DNA of 64,000 nt from Ischnura elegans (taxonomy: Eukaryota > Arthropoda > Insecta > Odonata > Coenagrionidae): contig NC_060247.1 of assembly GCF_921293095.1 (NCBI RefSeq), forward strand, positions 114,533,111 through 114,597,110, given 5' to 3'. The translations under genes and the position numbers were made by a program. The notes under the pieces were generated by a model. That model was not told the DNA's origin, made no database searches, and saw only the letters and a list, made by a program, of their open reading frames with translations. Below are positions 20,817-32,386 of this stretch, piece by piece (position 1 is the first letter of the stretch; each line of letters opens with the position of its first letter).

Positions 20817-21916
20817 CGGTCGTTGACAGGGGCGTCTCCCCCGCGCCAGGGGTGGCTACGATGGAACAGCGGCAGGGAAACGTCGAACCCGGGCCTCAGG
20901 CTGCCCTCAGAAGCGCTTGCCCTGGCCAGGATGGCTTCCCCGGGGTCGAACCCGAGTCCCCCACCACCCGGGCCCTCCGATGGCTCCAGGTAGTGCGGCC
21001 ACGTGCCGGAGTACAGGTTGAACACGAGGTGGTTGCGTCCGTTGTTCCACAGAGGCAGCCGCGCCAGCCTACCAGGCACGTCCCTCGCGAAATCCGGTGA
21101 GAGAGAATCGCGGTCCAGCGTGTCAAGGGCCAACACGAAGAGGCACGCCCGCGAGGGGTCCGACGTGAAATAGCGTGACTCGACGATCGAGTCAAGGATC
21201 TTGCGGTAGGTTGCGCTGGGCGGCGGGTACGAGGCGAACTGCGGCCCGCGGCCCCTGCGGGCCCTCCGGCGCCGGCGCTGGCGAGCCATGGAGCCGAGGG
21301 AGCGGCCTGCCGGGGCCTCGCCCGGGCCCCCGTTGGCTCCGGCCCCTCCGCCGTGGGGACCCTCCTCCTCTCTGTGGCCCTCTTCCTCCCTTGCACCATC
21401 GTCTTCGCCCTCGCCGCCCTCCACCAAAGCGTTCATGGGGTGATCGTTGACTGGGGCCTCTTCCTCCTCCTCCGCGGCCCCTCCGTAGGCCCCAAGGGCC
21501 CCGCCCTCGTCTCCCCCGTCGTCCGGGGGGTAAACATACACTTTGAAGTCGTCTCCGCTGCATCGGGAGAAGTCGAAGCAGGTCTCCATGCGGCAGGCGC
21601 GGGCCCTCTTCTTGGGCCTCCAGGACTCCTTATTGGTGCCCCTAGAGTCCGAGTCGGACCTCCGCAGGTGCGTGGAGAAGGCCATGTCCTTCTCGAGGAG
21701 TTCATCGAGGTAGGAGGGCAGCGTTTCGTCGGGGGCGGTCTGAGGGCCCCAGGGCCACCAAGCGGCGGAGGGGAGGCCGAGGGGCCACCAGTGGCCCGCG
21801 TGGGCCGGGGACATGAGGGCCCGGCCCTCGCTTTTCAACCGGTATCCGCCGAAGTAACAGTACGCAAGGAAGGCGCAGGAGAGCAGGACCAGGAGATATC
21901 GCTTCTTGGCCTGCAT
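20817..21916 (-). CDS. ttv: Exostosin-1 (tout-velu), first coding exon
   Basis: First coding exon of EXT1/ttv, the Golgi type II membrane glycosyltransferase that, with EXT2, polymerises the GlcA-GlcNAc backbone of heparan sulfate. Insect ttv is needed for Hedgehog, Wg and Dpp spread. Seen: start MQAKKRYLLVLLSC, as in known EXT1 proteins, with a short basic tail and a membrane anchor at residues 5-24; the Cys-rich CRMETCFDF at 108-116; FKVYVYP at 124-130; YRKILDSIVESRYFTSDPS from 237; LDTLDRDSLS at 264-273; WNNGRNHLVFNLYSGTWP at 290-307; FDVSLPLF at 344-351. Frame ends at a GTGAGT donor (20816-20811), splitting an Arg codon after two bases (phase 2). Odd: residues about 131-232 are a Gly/Glu/Asp-rich then Arg-rich insertion; human and fly proteins, as recalled, have only about 10-20 residues there. 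The catalytic domains lie in later exons, not found in the window. The start ATG has an A at -3 and a leader of about 230 bases without ATG. Confidence 0.96.
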
Positions 21917-22490
21917 TTCGAGTCCTCCTCTCGCCTATCTATCTATCTATCGACTCCGCGTCTACGGGGGACGGCAGGGGCGGGTCTTCGGGAGGGGACG
22001 GACCACGAGAACACGTTGGGGAGGAGGTGGCGAAGAGGCGAGGAGCGGCGAAGATAACAACACCTCCTGCACCCACCGCGGCGACGGCCGACGGCCAATC
22101 GCCTCGTCAGCGACTGCACCCGAGTCGCGGAAGCTGCGTGCCCAGACATCACGCGGAGGCCACGACCATCATTCCATGTCTCCTTTACACGCGGCACTAG
22201 TCGCTGTCCTCCCTCTTCTCACGTCAATATGCAAACAAGCTCTCCTCCTCGGAAAGACACTCACACATTCAATAGGACGATCTCAAGAAAAAAATCGGGT
22301 GCATAAAAAACTCGGGAGCGAGGCGAAGGACCTTATTCCCCTCTTTCCCGTCTGCGAGGAACACTTCTCCCCGGCATTAGTCTTGTCTTCGTCGTCTTCT
22401 CCTCGACCGCTCCTTCTCCTCCAAGCATCGGATTCGGGGAGAATGCACCACTGACACACACGGCCCTAATAACAAAACACTGACACGGAT
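21917..22490 (-). promoter_or_regulatory. ttv: GC-rich 5' leader and presumed proximal promoter of ttv
   Basis: Immediately upstream of the ttv ATG the minus strand has a short (GATA)n microsatellite (21939-21954) and CpG-rich sequence without an ATG until about 22150. Two TCAGT initiator matches lie on the minus strand at about 22450-22454 and 22479-22483, without a clear TATA box. Beyond about 22490 the sequence returns to AT-rich. The start site is inferred, not shown. Confidence 0.4.
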
Positions 22491-23763
22491 TTATGCAAAA
22501 CATACGTCATCATACCACCCCTGATATGCATGGCAGCTGCAATTACACTATTTTTTCACCCCAGTTGTTCAAGAAAAAAACCGCAAAGAATACGGAGCAG
22601 AGAAAACCGACTAGGGATGTTTTTAAGAATTTGGTATGTAAGAGAAATGATCCCACCGCTGCGAGTGTTTCACATCTTGTAATGAATTAATATCAACAAG
22701 GTAAGATATTTCACAAAAACTGACTGGCTGAATAAAATAAATATAAACTTACACAAGCGAAAAGGATACTCTTCACGATCGCAACGTAGAGAAAAGACAT
22801 AATGACTTACAAGTCTGAATTGATCCAACGATGGTAAATAACTTCCACCATTCTTAGCACAGACAAGAGGAACGAGGCTTTATAAAACGTAATAAAACGC
22901 GATGAAAATCATGGAAGGCGAATAACAAAATTAACTGACATGGATAACACGAATAATGATGAACCTTTCTTTGGCACTGCAGAGGGTTCCACAACCGACA
23001 ACTTGTACGGCAACGGACGATATTTCATACACCACATCCAATTGCCAAACAAATCTTCGCACCCAATATTAAGTAACAAAATACTCTTCACACGGTGAAA
23101 AACAGTCTGTCCATAACAATTCTAATTCACCAACCCAGCTGCACGTAAAATTGTCACTACCGTAAGCAAAAGTCCTTCATGACTGCGACTTTGGCGTCGC
23201 GTAACGGCAGCCAAGGGAAGTTGGGGTATAACAGTTGAGAACCGGTATGCGGAAAACCCTCCCCTCCGCCGCCCTTCCTCTATTCCTCTCCGTTTCACCC
23301 TCCCCTCCGCCTACGGACAACGCATGCGCATATCGCACACAGAGTAGCGCGACACTTGAAGACGGAGAGTATGCATGCTACGGATAGGAATACGTATTCC
23401 TCTCAGCTTTCGACGTTTTTAGCAGCAGATATCCAGCTATCCACTGCAATCTCTATAAATATTTATATTATAAATGCCGGTATTGTTCGACTTAGCATAA
23501 TCAGCGCTTTGCCCATCGATAAGCACTTTGCTGATAGTAGATGGATATAGATCGAGGATTACTAGCTCAGTCTAAGTAAAAAAAACGCGATTTAGGAATA
23601 GACCATTACTATGCTCGGGTGGGACAACTTAACACCATTTCTGTGATTTAAAAAAATATTGTCTTAATCTCATTAGTTGCTAATATATTTTATCAACGTA
23701 TTTTTAAAATTACTTCGTACATTCTCGACCAAAATTGAAGTTGCTAATATCGAATAACATTTC
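22491..23763. other. No gene recognised upstream of ttv
   Basis: AT-rich apart from a C-rich, CpG-containing patch at 23240-23345 with GCATGCGCATAT, which could be an upstream promoter. No coding exon recognised. Confidence 0.4.
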
Positions 23764-23950
23764 CGGCCTGAGTCACGGCGAGGGTAAGGATATCAGAGGT
23801 TGTGAGTTCGAGTACCGCCAGTGCTATCTTCTATCTCAAATCTTTTTCAGTTCAAGGCGTGGGAGTTTATAGCCTCCTCGTGGCTTCATCCCCTTAGACA
23901 CAAGTGAATATTAGGATTTAATGGACATCAGGGAAACGTGTTATTACACC
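23764..23950 (+). mobile_element. Possible tRNA-derived SINE
   Basis: A B-box-like GTGAGTTCGAGTACCG (about 23801-23816) is preceded by GTCACGGCGAGGGTAAGG, and the body ends with unrelated AT-rich sequence. A single copy was seen here, so weakly supported. Confidence 0.35.
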
Positions 23951-24229
23951 CATGATCGACCGAGTGAATATAAAACAATATAAAAGCATTCACACTAAAC
24001 TTGTATCATAGTTGGGACAAAAAGAAATTGTGACTTCAAGAGTATTATAGTTTCATCTCTGATTTTTTGAATTGGGAAGAGTTCTCGTCCGTGGCTCCAT
24101 TATTTAATTTGTTCCGAAATTTTAGGACTTACCTAGTTAGTCATCATCTTCATGATCACCCCGAACAAAATGGCGGACTACGCCCTCAAAAGGTCGGAAG
24201 AAATGAAACCTTGGACCCAGTGGGAAAAA

Positions 24230-24387
24230 CAGTCCTGTAGTTGGGAATAAAATGTAGGCGGTACTCACCAAAAATTGCCAACAGCTGAACATGTATTATA
24301 CATCCGGCCGCGATTTAAATGTCAAACTCCATACTCTTACATTAGTTCCAAGCTATGCCACGAGGTAACTCTAAACAAGTACATAGT
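24230..24387 (-). mobile_element. Truncated MITE, family D
   Basis: The complement matches 32111-32386 and 51086-51368: CAGCTGTTGGCA, CGGCCGGATGTATAATACAT and TTGGAACTAATGTAAGAG appear in the same order. It is cut off where the family A fragment at 24388 begins. Confidence 0.6.
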
Positions 24388-24541
24388 CTTTCTGAGGGAC
24401 ATTTTATTTATCATTACATTATTTACAAAGTAATATGTATCCAATTAGGTAAAATGGATTAAATTTAAAAGTTTCTGTTAGCTCTACAGGGGGGGGGGGT
24501 TATCTCCCAAAACCAATTGGAAAAACCTCGCTGCGCCCCTG
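24388..24541 (+). mobile_element. Truncated hAT-type MITE, family A (right half)
   Basis: From TTTCTGAGGGAC to CTCGCTGCGCCCCTG it follows the right half of the complete copy at 29322-29621. A G10 run occurs at 24490-24499. The left half is missing at the junction with family D. Confidence 0.65.
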
Positions 24542-26585
24542 GCAGGGTAACACGTACGAAATTTTCGCACGGGTTACCGAGTTAAAGTAATTGAAACTTA
24601 GCCAATGAAATTGAAATTTGTGAATTCCGTTTATCTTTTCATTTGACGTTAACCGATCGTGTTTCACACACGTCATTCTCAGTCGTGTTGAAACCATTGG
24701 TTATTGAAATAGGCTGGGGCTCACAGAATAAAAACTTGAGTTGAATTCTCAACGTTTTTATCTATTTATTTAACATTGAATTCTAAATACTAAATAAAAT
24801 TATCTCGCTATTGAATATATGTTAATTATGAGTTTCAATGAACAGATATATCCAAACGGTGATGCTTTATGAGAAGCATAAATTAATTTTAAGTCAGTTT
24901 CTTTCACATTTTGTCGCGGTTGGTACTAGAGCTTTCATTCTTCACTTCATATTTAACTTCTTTTCAAAAAGAACTCCAAAATTTGATTTTTTCATTTTTT
25001 ATTAATTTGCTATTTACGTCACGAGTAGAATGTTTTTCGATATCGTCCAGCCCATCGTAGTTAGATAAGAGTTGCTTGTGATTCACTATATCCCATGCTC
25101 ATCTGTCATGCCACAAAACATGTCGCCTGGCGAACTCAATGGGCAGCGTTCAAAATATCTTCACGAGAAATTTATGGAAATCCTAATGCATCACTTCCAC
25201 AGGAGCTCAAAATATTTTATAGATCCATTTGGGACGAAATATCGCTCCGAGCAAAAGTGGATACAAAAACTGAAAGGAGCGAGAAAATATGTTTTCATCG
25301 ATGTGTTTTTTTTTTCAAAATGTCCGCGTGACGAAAAAAAAACGTTTGTCTGTCCCTCATCCCCTTCTTCCAGCCCCCTACCCTCCCACTACTTACTGTC
25401 CACCCTTCTTCTTCTTCCCCTCTCGTGGAAAAGCTCCAGACATTTGATTCCCGGAATTATTATTTTTTCTGCGGATATTCCCCTCGGAGAGAACACGAGA
25501 AAGGGCTTACCTCACCGTTGAAGGAGAATTTAACGACGACGCCGCCGACGCCGTCCGGGAAAGAAGCGACAGGTGGAAGAGTGAATGAGTATTTTCAAAA
25601 GGAATAATAAGAAGAAGCTCTAGGAGGCTGTTTCAAAAGAAGACATCTCCTTAGCATATCGGCTCATACCTTCCTCTCTTTCCATCTCTCAGTCTACTCG
25701 GCAAAATTAAACTTCGATTCCTTCGATATATTCAAATCAAATACGACTGCACGACTGAAAACATGCACCTACTTTATTCGGATTTGTCGAACAGATTTAG
25801 TTAAAGAGATTTCCCTCAACGTAGATCTTATGCCTTGATGTGAAAAATGATTCAGTCCATTCGATTCACAAAACTAGTGAGGTAACGTACAGGGATTCCA
25901 TGGTGTAATGAAAACATATAATAGAAAATTAAAACAAATAATTTAATTTATTTCTACGAGCTTGGCTTGCATTACTTGAGCTATTGAGGAAGTTTACGAG
26001 AGGCACTTGAAATGTGAAAAATTCAATGCAAGTGTTATGTAATAAAAATCAAATAGGTAATTAATATTTCTATAATATTTTACAACTTATTAGGTGTATA
26101 ACCCAACCTGTTTCAACACCTTTCTGTCAAGAGTACATTAATGACTCTAAGTACTTATCAAATTCTTAATAAAATTAGCAATTCTTAATTATTGACACTG
26201 AATTACCATCCATTTTCATCAACGTTTTCTTATATTTACAATTTTTGGGAAGTACTCGAGGAATTTTAATGGTAAATCGATTCATTACCCTATTCAGAAA
26301 GATATTTGTTTTCAATAGTTCAAGAAATCCAAACAAGGCTCGTAGAAGTAAAGGCATTTTTATTTTTTAGATTTCAATTATGTGTTTTCATTAGAACATG
26401 GAACCCCTGAACGTTACTTAAGCGGTCTTTTGAATGGAATTGAATGAATTCTTGTTCCCAGTCTCTGCGCATACTCGGGAAACTTTTTACATTGTTTATT
26501 TTTTTATTTATGTATTTATATTTTGTTGGAAATTCACACGGCTCGGAAAACCGTTACTTTAATTAAATCAGGCATATATTACGGC
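24542..26585. other. No gene recognised
   Basis: AT-rich. The 25072-25521 frame (149 codons) is Ser/Pro/Leu/Lys-rich with no family motifs. Nothing else is supported. Confidence 0.4.
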
Positions 26586-26599
26586 TCCGTAATACTGAA

Positions 26600-26830
26600 A
26601 GTAAAATTCACCGATGGTAGTGGAATTGTAACTATATCGCAAAATTGAATGTCGGAGAATTAGAGAACGTAGAATCAGTAAAATATCACGGAGTTAGACT
26701 CAATCGTAATCTATTGTGGAATAAATATATTCAGGAAATAAGACGTCAAACTAAACATAAATTGGGATTTATTAAAAGAATATTGGCATTCAGTTTGATC
26801 GCGAAAAATTGGGAGGTAGGCCACAAATAG
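26600..26830 (+). pseudogene. Non-LTR retrotransposon RT fragment (jockey/CR1-like)
   Basis: The frame 26645-26830 reads VESVKYHGVRLNRNLLWNKY, then IRRQTKHKLGFIKRIL. This matches the conserved block after the RT core of jockey/CR1-type LINEs (YKYLGVxxDxxLxWxxHI and ANxxLGFIKRxL). It stops soon after, without the rest of ORF2. A different LINE clade from the RTE-like fragments. Confidence 0.7.
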
Positions 26831-26899
26831 AAGAACTTCATAAGCAGCACCGGAATTAGGATTTTCAACAAAGGTCGGAAAATGAATATCCCATTGCAC

Positions 26900-28132
26900 A
26901 ATTATTATTTAATGTTGCTAACCCTTCTTATGAGATAGACGATGACGGAATTAAAATGCAACACAGACATTATTATGTAAACATGAAATTCAAATTTTTT
27001 TCTTTTACTCAAAACATTGAAGCTGAAATAATTAATTGATATTTCAGTGAAATAATTAGCTCACTCTCTCAGTAAACCTCGGCACACGGTAACGGAACCC
27101 TGGATGGACTCAGAATTGTTTTCGGGGGGTGCTTGGGAGGTAAGCTGGTTGCCCTTTTCGTTGTTGCTGTCAATTTTTTTGCATGAGAAACTGTGCATTT
27201 CAATATGTCAGTTATATATTTAGTTTGCATAGTGTTGAAAGTTACATCAATCGATGGATATTGGCAGAAGTTATGAAATGTAACTATATCGAAAAATGGA
27301 GTGTCAGCGGGAACGTTGGTCGGCCGGTGACTTTTACGGTCGGAGACTTTTACTTTTACTCGAGAATGGGGAGGAGAGGGATAGAAAAAGAAAGGGAAGG
27401 AGGCACCGCGGCGCCCGCCGACGCCTCCGGGTTGAGGATAGGGACGGAAGGACCACGCCACGCCGGAATAGATATCACTTTGTTTTTATCTATCACCAGT
27501 CCGAGCCAGAGGCTGTCTCCGGTTCGTTTCAACTTAAGTCATTTCAGTGTAAATGATCACAATTTATTCATAGTGTGGTTAATGAGTAAATCAAGGAGAG
27601 GGGATATTGTTGGTAAAAGGGAGGATTATGGGGTTCGGTGGGTTGCATTTGCTGACGGTTCTTACCCCCAAAGTGCATCTTATTGTGGATTGTCAGTTGC
27701 CAGAAGAGATTTTTTTGAACGAGTAAATTTGATTTTATTTCCGTAAGTATTGGTGCGATATGGATGCCTTTACGTAGATCTTTATTTCGAACTAGCAGGC
27801 CCACCGGCGCTGCTCGGGAAAGATAGTAACTTGAGAAGTGGGACACATGGAACTCGGGGAACTCATGGTTACATGGCAGGATTTTTAAGTAAAGGAATAA
27901 AGCAGTTTTATTACGACATACATATATAACAGGTAATAATAAAAAAGAAAACGATTAATGCATGTGTGGAATCCTTTGAGTTATGCTCTTCCTTAGATCG
28001 TGTCAAGAGGTTTGCCTACCCGGTAGGATGTCCAACCACAAAAGTTGTATGACGTGACGTAACAAACGGTAATGAGAAAACGACCCAAGGGTCGCGTCGG
28101 ACACAACCAGAATCAGCATTACGGGGTTCGGT
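26900..28132. other. No gene recognised
   Basis: A CpG-rich segment at 27380-27480 (GCGCCCGCCGACGCCTCCGG) resembles 50600-50680 in order of blocks and may be a repeat. The frame 27183-27746 spans it but has no recognised domain. Confidence 0.35.
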
Positions 28133-28140
28133 AACACGTA

Positions 28141-28437
28141 CATGGGCGTACCCAGCGGGGGGCAGGAGGGGGCAGCTGCCCCTACCTAGAGGCGAAAATA
28201 AATTTAGATCAAAACGAAAGTTTTGAACAAATTTTCTTTTGAAGAAAAATTATATTTGTGTAAGACACCTTGGAACTAAAATAAAAACAATTCTATTTTA
28301 ACCAAATAATTGTATAAAATAATAAAGCGCCGTCATAATTTTCTTAAAATTTTGGTTTCATACTAAAATTTTACCACTTGAGCGACCAAGTATTTCCCCC
28401 CCCCCCCCCACTAGTTTTTATCCTGGGTACGCCCATG
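28141..28437. mobile_element. 297-bp MITE with perfect 15-bp ends (P-like or hAT-like)
   Basis: Ends CATGGGCGTACCCAG and CTGGGTACGCCCATG are exact inverted repeats. Flanks AACACGTA (28133-28140) and AGCACGTA (28438-28445) are an 8-bp duplication with one mismatch. P elements also start CATG and make 8-bp duplications; hAT elements share the duplication length. It has G/C tracts just inside each end. Further copies: 47557-47871 (full), and partial copies at 35570-35720 and 37345-37480. Confidence 0.8.
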
Positions 28438-28445
28438 AGCACGTA

Positions 28446-29300
28446 CGTACTAACTTTGGTTGCAATCCGAGTGGCCGTATGAAAATACATATACTATCAT
28501 GCATCCTCTTTTATTTGAGTGGTTTGGAAGCTACGGGGGTACAAGTGATTTCTTTTTTCTATACACAGTTAGGTACAGAAATTAGCTATATAAAACAAAC
28601 TATGTGAATTAGATATTTGATATTGTGCATTTGGTTTTCCACTCGATGTCAGCACAGAACTGAGACTCACTCGTATCCCTTAGTAACCAATTTGTATGTA
28701 TTTCTTCTAACAATTGACTTTACCTAACTCTGTTGAGAAAAAAATCACTTATACCCCTTGGCTTCTCACCCCACCATATATGTTTATAGATAGATGAACC
28801 ATGGCACGCCTACCAACTTTCTAATAATGGAACTGAAGGGAAAGGATGGAAGAATCCGCGCCGTCATTTGGGCGACGCGGGCTATCACATCGAAACCATA
28901 TTCACTGTCTCTGGAGAAATGGTAGGCCCTCCAATGAAGGGAATGATCCAGAGATTTTTCTCCAGATAAAACCTCAGCGCAGTTGATATTCGCCCGCGGA
29001 CGCCCAGAACCAAGCAAAGCACCGAGCGACCGTGTGGAATAAAACTTTACTGCGACCAGTTACGGCGGGCGAGATGATGATGATGATACCATGAATCGGA
29101 AAAACCGGTCGCAATAAACTTTTATCCGACTACACGCTATAACGAGCGACCTTTTCCTCATCTTTCGCCGGCGGAAGTGGCGATCGTACATGCGTGTGCT
29201 CGATTGGACAGTGCTCACAATCAGTCACTAATCCTTCATTAAAGCATTCAATTGCACCCACTGCTCGCACAATTTACCTGCACCGAAATTTAAAGAGATA
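28446..29300. other. No gene recognised
   Basis: AT-rich, with a (GAT)n run at 29073-29087. The minus frame 28784-29017 has no recognised family. Confidence 0.4.
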
Positions 29301-29910
29301 TGATTCTAGTATACCAGGACTCAGGGGCGCAGCTAGGAATTAAGGCCAGGAGGGTGGTAGGGGGGTTTTAGACGCAACTAGACCTGGGGTGAAAATAAAG
29401 GCCAGGATAAGCGGGAGGTACGGGGGCCCTCCCCCAGAATTTTTTTTAGATAAATTCTTCAACATGGTGAGTTTTATGGATTTCTGAGGGATATTTTATT
29501 CATCCATGCACTCTTCCATAAGTATATTAATCAAATGAAGTGAAATGGCTTAAACTTAAAAGTTTCTCTGAGCTCTGGGGGGAGGGGGGTTATCCCCCGA
29601 AACCTCCTCGCTGCGCTACTGCCAGGACTAGTCACGGTTATAACTTTACGGATTCACCCACAATGCACAAATGTGCGTAATTCCACAGAGGAAAAACAAT
29701 TCGCATTATTCGGGACTCGAAACCGAATCCCTCGGTTTCCGGCCGAGTGCCCTAGCAAGTTCTATCGAGGCGTCAATCTCTTCTGTGGAAATTTGTGTAC
29801 TATACCGGACAAAATGGTCTGGACTGCTAAGCATATTATGCGAGTAGCAGTCCAAGGCGTGCGACACTGCGCCACAGCCGAATACCAAAGCCCGAACTTA
29901 GAACACTAGA
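29301..29910 (-). mobile_element. tRNA-derived SINE, interrupted by a hAT MITE
   Basis: On the minus strand: a 5' part, then a tRNA-like middle (29695-29785) with TAGAACTTGCTAGGGCA (A-box-like) and GGTTTCGAGTCCC (B box), then a body with CCTCTGTGGAATT and CATTTGTGCATTGTGGGTGA. The tail is split by the element at 29322-29621. A second partial copy follows at 29926-30056 and another lies at 44083-44305. Confidence 0.7.
29322..29621 (+). mobile_element. 300-bp hAT-type MITE, family A (complete)
   Basis: Starts CAGGGGCGCAGCTAGG and ends CTCGCTGCGCTACTG. Perfect 8-bp target duplication CCAGGACT at 29314-29321 and 29622-29629. The duplicated sequence belongs to the SINE, so the insertion point is exact. 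No coding sequence. Confidence 0.88.
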
Positions 29911-29925
29911 GGCGTTCGCTCTTGA

Positions 29926-30056
29926 CTGATTCTGGTTTATCGGGACTAGCCATAGTGATAACTCCTCGGAGTCACCCGCAATGCACAAATGTGTGAAATT
30001 CCACAGAGGAAAAAATCATTCGCCTTGACCGAGATTCGAACCCGGACCCATTTCGC
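29926..30056 (-). mobile_element. Partial SINE copy, same family as 29301-29910
   Basis: Repeats TGATTCTGG...GGGACTAG, GTCACCCGCAATGCACAAAT and the B-box part (CCGGGTTCGAATCTCGG on the minus strand), then is truncated inside the tRNA-like region. Confidence 0.65.
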
Positions 30057-30340
30057 ACATAAAAGATATGGGGAAATCGCGAAGTGCTCCTCATATCGAT
30101 ATCTGAATACTATTAAAACCAATTAAGTAAAAATAAGGTAATTTTTTAAGAGAAATTTCTATTTTTTATCATCTCGAAGCGTTAATTTTTGCTACAGCCA
30201 TTAAATAAAATTTCAGCTAATATGTCAAACGATTCGAATAATTTCGGCTTTCAGTATCCTTTAAGTTTTACTCTACCAGAATTGAGGGGTCGAAGTGTTT
30301 TAAATCGTTCAAGGCTTGACGCGGTGTAAACACGATGTAT

Positions 30341-30534
30341 CCATGATAAAATAAAAAAGTGATTTCCACTCTTTAATACACAGCTACACCACGGACCATG
30401 GTATCGACACTCGTGTCATTCTCAAGGAGAACTTTTTCCTTGAGAATGACCTAAAAGTGTCGAAACCATGGTCGGCAGTGAAGTTGCGTATTCAGGAGTG
30501 GAAATTACCATTGGTGTTTTATATTTTATCATGG
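30341..30534. mobile_element. 194-bp fold-back element
   Basis: CCATGATAAAATA at the left pairs with TATTTTATCATGG at the right, and the pairing continues through GATTTCCACTC, GGACCATGG and TCGACACT to a CTCAAGGA/TCCTTGAG core around 30433. The arms have a few mismatches. No coding sequence. Confidence 0.75.
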
Positions 30535-31140
30535 TCTAAGGGTTGCTAAGAGGCGCCATTTCATTTGAACCGCCTGCGACAAAAAAAAGACGAACGGCAA
30601 AACGAGTCCCCGAACAGATTTATTTGTGCTCGATGTAAGCAATGCGGCGGACTTCGTAATGCTTTTTTTGTCTCCATTTTTAATGCGGTGGAGAAAGAGG
30701 CTGTGAGTTGTTCTGCCAAACAGTCCAACTGGGTAGGCACTTAAGACTTTTTCCAGATCGACGACTAATGTGCTTCATTCAATGGACAACTGGGGAGTAC
30801 GCACTGAATCACCAAATAAAAATTTCCCCTTACTCAACGATAATGCTCAGCCCACGCCAGTTTGTTCCCGAGTGTAATGCATGGGACAGATTTAAGCCCA
30901 AAAGACTTCCTCCGAATCAAAGGCATCCATTGTGGCCGGAATACCAATCGGGTCCATATTGAGCGATTCCGAAAAATTGACCACGTATTTACCATGGGAA
31001 TCTCATGATATTCCCAATCGGCTCCAACTATCAATTATGCACTAAATTATTATCGATAAACCCTGAACTTTCGTGACTGATGCATTCAATTTTAGTTGCT
31101 GCATGCTGATGTGAGGCGTCTAATCTGGGTTCTGTTTACG
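30535..31140. other. No gene recognised
   Basis: Mixed composition; the frame 30708-30962 has no recognised family. Confidence 0.4.
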
Positions 31141-31144
31141 ATAG

Positions 31145-31475
31145 GATACAGGCGCGAGTATTTTGGAAGTTTCCCGAAGATTAGTAGTGAAGTCTTCTGA
31201 GAACATGGGAAAAGAGATTGGCCACATCACGAGACATGACGGTCTGATGAAAATTAACGTTGAACGGATGGATGGGATGAACAGCAGAGGATGACCTCGG
31301 ATGAGATACATAGAGCAGGCGAGAAAGGATATAAAACATAAGAATTATGAAAGTGTTTAAAGACAAGATGGTACGAGAAGTGAGTGAAGGATGCAATGCA
31401 TTTCTCGCATAAGACCACGGGACCATAGGACTTCCACGTATACGATGTGGATGCGGTAAACATAAAGATCGTCGG
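31145..31475 (+). pseudogene. RTE-like LINE C-terminal fragment
   Basis: IGHITRHDGLMKINVERM, then PRMRYIEQARKDIKHKNYESV, with intervening stops. This is the IGHxLRHDGLL / GRPRxxY / KYxxL end of RTE-like ORF2 proteins. Confidence 0.7.
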
Positions 31476-32110
31476 ATCTAGGAGTTACGGTAACTTTTGG
31501 AGTGTTTACCAACTATCGTATTTATTCGCGTAAGCCACACCCTCATGTATCCCGCATTCTCATGAGGGAAAAAAATTATTATCACCGAAAAATCCAATGT
31601 TTACTCTTGAACCGGCATATTTTTGCCATAAGATGAATTCACATTTTTAAATAAAAATTCTATACCTAATTTAAGTGTTTATCTAAATCATCTTGCGAGG
31701 AGGGCACAGAAGAAATATCTCTGACAGAGTATGCTTTCTCTTATTCAGAGTAACCTTAATCTCTCTGAATATGCTTTGAATTCACTAGCAATTCGGGAAT
31801 TTTTTTGGAATTAAAAAGTAAAACCGAGGTAATAATTCATACTCGTCAGGCCACACCTCGGACACGAAGCAAGTGAATTAGATCCGGCGAAGATATATTT
31901 ATTCTTTGAGCTTAATAAAATACAGAGGAAAGCTCTCACAAGAATTGGGAAGGGAGCCGCTAGAGACTGATACGTGATAGGTAGATAGACATCTTTAGCT
32001 ATTAGAGAGTAGATGTCTTTCAGTGTGACCCGGTGGACGATATCTCAGAAGCTCATTATATATTTTCTACTAACCTACCATTAAATTAAGGAATTTAATA
32101 AAGGATAGGC
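31476..32110. other. No recognisable feature
   Basis: AT-rich sequence with no supported gene or repeat. Confidence 0.4.
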
Positions 32111-32386
32111 AGTGCTATAGTACCCCCCTAAAACCCAAGCTCGTTATTAGCGTACCGGTCAACTAACTTGTTACGTATGTAAAAATTAGTCCTACTGTAA
32201 ACTGCCCAATGGATTTCAGAAAGAAAAAAATCGGAAATGATTATTTACTTGTTCAGAATTATACGTGGCAGGACTTGGAACTAATATAAGAGTTTGACAT
32301 TTCAATCGCGGCCGGGTGTATAATACATGTTCAGCTGTTAACAACCTTGGGTGAATACCGCCTATTTTTTCCCAAATGCAGCACTG
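32111..32386 (+). mobile_element. MITE family D, full-length-looking copy
   Basis: Starts CAGTGCTATAG and ends GCAGCACTG (short inverted ends CAGTGCT). Its body recurs at 51086-51368 and, inverted and truncated, at 24230-24387. No clear target duplication. Confidence 0.6.

Noticed and set aside
20852..22057. Long plus-strand frames (82, 91 and 234 codons) and shifted minus-strand frames over the ttv exon.
   Set aside because: They are shadows of the GC-rich ttv exon in other frames. Only the 20817-21916 minus frame contains the exostosin motifs.
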